Positions 6,789 to 8,221 of a DNA stretch of 8,221 nt are shown piece by piece. Every line of letters begins with the position of its first letter. The first letter of the stretch is position 1. A program made the position numbers and the translations under genes. The stretch spans positions 1 to 8,221 of the forward strand of contig SLNI01000098.1 of the NCBI GenBank assembly GCA_007133115.1, written 5' to 3'. The notes under the pieces were generated by a model. The model made no database searches. It had not been told where the DNA came from and saw only the letters and a list, made by a program, of their open reading frames with translations. This DNA comes from Thioalkalivibrio sp. (GTDB taxonomy: Bacteria; Pseudomonadota; Gammaproteobacteria; Ectothiorhodospirales; Ectothiorhodospiraceae).

Positions 6789-7099
6789 GTGCGAATGTTA
6801 GCCCCAAATTCGACGTTGTGTGCGCCGTTCGATTTTTTTTGATGATCCCATCGGAGTGCCCTCCGAAGCCGCGGCAATCCTCCATCCGAGCCCTCCCCTG
6901 GACCACGCAATCGGCATGGTGGTCTGCTACTCTCACGGATGGTGGCAGACACGGGGCAGGCCCCTCCGATACCGGCGCCGCCCGCTCTCTTCGGACACCG
7001 CCGTGCGGAGTGTCGTCTGCACCATGCGCCAGTTTCACGAACCCCGTGGAACCGTGCGGGAAAGCCCATCACGATCGAGGAACGGAGACCGACACCAGC
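6789..7099. other. Divergent intergenic region (311 bases)
   Basis: The region separates the minus-strand small gene from the plus-strand oxidoreductase operon, so it should hold promoters in both directions. I found no convincing -35/-10 pair on either strand. It contains a T8 run at 6833-6840, a short inverted repeat (TCGGAG 6851-6856 with CTCCGA 6861-6866) and the larger candidate structured leader at 6914-7027. The plus-strand reading frame is open across part of it, but the translation is Pro/Ser/Arg-rich and resembles no protein, so I treat it as non-coding. Confidence 0.6.
6914..7027 (+). ncRNA. Candidate structured leader RNA before the oxidoreductase operon
   Basis: A perfect 8-base closing stem (GCATGGTG 6914-6921 with CACCATGC 7020-7027) encloses several hairpins. 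One is GTCTGC 6922-6927 with GCAGAC 6945-6950, another is GGGG 6953-6956 with CCCC 6961-6964. A third is a bulged 8-pair stem, 6994-7001 with 7005-7014 (GACAC/GTGTC plus CGC/GCG). The first hairpin abuts the closing stem. A competing fold pairs 6939-6950 with 7015-7025 (11 pairs, one bulge). It matches no riboswitch class I recognise. GC-rich sequence can fold by chance, so this is tentative. Confidence 0.22.
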
Positions 7100-7669
7100 A
7101 TGCTCGAGATCAGGATTCACGGACGCGGGGGCCAAGGCAACGTGGTTGCCGCGTACCTTCTGGCGTCCGCCGCCATTGATGGGGGAAGCTATGCCCAGGC
7201 GTTCCCCGCATTCGGGGCCGAACGACGCGGCGCCCCCGTAGCGGCTTTCGTGCGAATCGACGATAAGCCGATCCGGCGACGCTGCCAGGTGCGCGAGCCC
7301 GATTTCCTGATTGTTCAGGATCCCGCACTCATGGATGTTCCCGAGACCCTCAGCGGGTTGCGCGCACGGGGGACCGTACTCGTCGATGGGGCAGCGCTCG
7401 AGATCGACGGGTCCGGAGACAACGAAATACTGACGATTCCGGCCACGCGCCTTGCGATGGAACATATCGGGCGTCCGGTACCCAATACCGCGCTGCTGGC
7501 AGCCTTCATCACCCTGACGCAACTGATGCCCGTGTCGGCATTGATCGACGCGCTCGCGGAACGCTTCAAGGGGCCGATTCTGGAAAAGAATCAACGTCTG
7601 GTGGAAGCGGCCGCCGCGACTGTCGAAGCCGGACGTTGGCAGGAGGTGGCCCATGCCGTTAGCGCTTGA
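7100..7669 (+). CDS. 2-oxoacid:acceptor oxidoreductase gamma subunit (POR family)
   Basis: This 189-residue subunit belongs to an anaerobic-type pyruvate or other 2-oxoacid:ferredoxin oxidoreductase, a CoA- and thiamine-diphosphate-dependent enzyme that interconverts a 2-oxoacid and acyl-CoA plus CO2 with ferredoxin. Seen: [17 protein letters not shown] (6-22, the gamma-subunit glycine motif), [14 protein letters not shown] (35-48), IVQDPALMD (71-79) and PNTALLAAF (128-136). Length fits an unfused gamma subunit and no ferredoxin-type cysteine clusters are present. The ATG at 7100 starts directly at the first conserved strand; GGAG at 7084-7087 is 12 bases upstream, rather far. The frame is open further upstream to 6818, but that extension is not protein-like. 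The alpha gene follows with a 17-base overlap. The substrate cannot be assigned, so no gene symbol is given. Confidence 0.88.
   Translation: MLEIRIHGRGGQGNVVAAYLLASAAIDGGSYAQAFPAFGAERRGAPVAAFVRIDDKPIRRRCQVREPDFLIVQDPALMDVPETLSGLRARGTVLVDGAALEIDGSGDNEILTIPATRLAMEHIGRPVPNTALLAAFITLTQLMPVSALIDALAERFKGPILEKNQRLVEAAAATVEAGRWQEVAHAVSA
7641..7646 (+). promoter_or_regulatory. Ribosome binding site of the alpha subunit gene
   Basis: AGGAGG, a perfect Shine-Dalgarno site inside the gamma gene, lies 6 bases before the ATG at 7653. It fixes the alpha start and the 17-base overlap between the two genes. Confidence 0.85.
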
Positions 7670-8221
7670 AGGTTCCCAGGCGCTGGCTCGCGCCATCGCA
7701 CTGTGCCGACCCCAGGTCGTGGCGGCCTACCCCATCACGCCGCAGACCCATATCGTCGAAGGCATCGCCAAGCTGGTGGCCGATGGGCAGCTCGACTGTG
7801 AAATGGTCAGCGTCGAGAGCGAACATTCCGCGGCATCGGTTGCACTGGGTGCCGCGGTGGCCGGTTCCCGCGCCTATACCGCCAGCGCCTCGCAAGGCAT
7901 TCTGCTGATGGCCGAAGTACTTTTCGACATCGCCGGCCTGCGCGTGCCGCTCGTAATGACCTGTGCCAATCGAGCGTTGTCGGGACCCCTCAACATCTGG
8001 AACGATCAGCAGGACTCCATGGCCATGCGCGACTCGGGCTGGATCCAGCTCTACTGCGCCACCAATCAGGAGGCCATCGACACCACCGTACAGGCGTTCC
8101 GGATCGCCGAACGCTGCGAACTCCCGGTCATGGTCTGCGTCGACGGCTTCACCTTGACCCACACCCTCGAACCGCTGGAAATGCCGAGTCAGGAGCAGGT
8201 CGATGGCTTCCTGCCGCCCTA
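7653..8221 (+). CDS. 2-oxoacid:acceptor oxidoreductase alpha subunit, partial at the right edge
   Basis: The first 189 codons of the alpha subunit are present and the frame is still open at the window end. The alpha subunit pairs with a TPP-binding beta subunit to form the active site of 2-oxoacid:ferredoxin oxidoreductase. Seen: AAYPITPQT (24-32, the family YPITP motif), [17 protein letters not shown] (53-69), YTASASQG (75-82) and [26 protein letters not shown], whose ends fall at about 106 and 131. These belong to the POR N-terminal pyrimidine-binding domain; the later domain and the beta gene lie off the window. It follows the gamma gene directly, with no delta (ferredoxin) gene between, unlike the gamma-delta-alpha-beta order of archaea and Thermotoga. 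Pyruvate, 2-oxoisovalerate and 2-oxoglutarate all remain possible substrates. Confidence 0.9.
   Translation, partial: MPLALEGSQALARAIALCRPQVVAAYPITPQTHIVEGIAKLVADGQLDCEMVSVESEHSAASVALGAAVAGSRAYTASASQGILLMAEVLFDIAGLRVPLVMTCANRALSGPLNIWNDQQDSMAMRDSGWIQLYCATNQEAIDTTVQAFRIAERCELPVMVCVDGFTLTHTLEPLEMPSQEQVDGFLPP

Noticed and set aside
6833..6866. T8 run with a nearby TCGGAG/CTCCGA hairpin as an intrinsic terminator
   Set aside because: On the plus strand the T run precedes the hairpin, and on the minus strand it reads as A. Neither orientation gives a hairpin followed by U.
6818..7099. N-terminal extension of the gamma subunit reading frame
   Set aside because: The translation is Pro/Ser/Arg-rich and unlike any POR gamma subunit. 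The family motif begins right after the ATG at 7100.
6755..7696. Long minus-strand open frame of 313 codons
   Set aside because: It runs antisense to the gamma subunit and overlaps the small gene at 6480-6788. Its translation has no recognisable motifs and is an effect of high GC content.

Overview
The window is GC-rich, densely coded Gram-negative chromosomal DNA. The evidence for Gram-negative is a lipid A gene (lpxB) whose reading frame is complete. A lipid A sugar-modifying gene pair, an ArgE-type acetylornithine deacetylase and an anaerobic-type 2-oxoacid:ferredoxin oxidoreductase together suggest a gammaproteobacterium or an acidithiobacillus-like chemolithoautotroph, perhaps a sulfur or iron oxidiser. 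That taxonomic guess is inference, because no rRNA or other phylogenetic marker is present.

Left part (53-3350, + strand): three tightly packed genes read as gnnA-gnnB-lpxB. A Gfo/Idh/MocA-type NAD-dependent sugar-nucleotide dehydrogenase overlaps by 4 bases (ATGA) a DegT/DnrJ/EryC1-type PLP aminotransferase, which is followed by lipid-A-disaccharide synthase. In Acidithiobacillus ferrooxidans this pair lies between lpxA and lpxB. There it converts UDP-GlcNAc to UDP-2-acetamido-3-amino-2,3-dideoxyglucose (UDP-GlcNAc3N), which LpxA acylates to give lipid A with amide-linked rather than ester-linked chains at position 3. The same arrangement is the best reading here. lpxA would lie just off the left edge.

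Middle part (3361-5186): a convergent gene for a cysteine-rich protein of unknown function (- strand), a divergent gene for a four-helix membrane protein with a charged central coiled coil (+ strand), and a convergent Nudix hydrolase (- strand) that keeps only half of its usual N-terminal zinc ribbon.

Right-middle part (5287-6788, - strand): argE, an M20-family acetylornithine deacetylase of arginine biosynthesis that probably uses a TTG start, sits directly downstream of a 102-residue protein of unknown function. The Nudix gene follows argE on the same strand after a gap of about 100 bases.

Right part (6789-8221, + strand): a 311-base divergent intergenic region holds a candidate structured leader. 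It is followed by the gamma subunit and then, overlapping it by 17 bases, the alpha subunit of a 2-oxoacid:acceptor oxidoreductase. The alpha gene runs off the window. No tRNA, rRNA, CRISPR array, insertion sequence or integrase was seen. The most interesting system is the gnnA-gnnB-lpxB lipid A cluster. It is a known system rather than a wholly new one.
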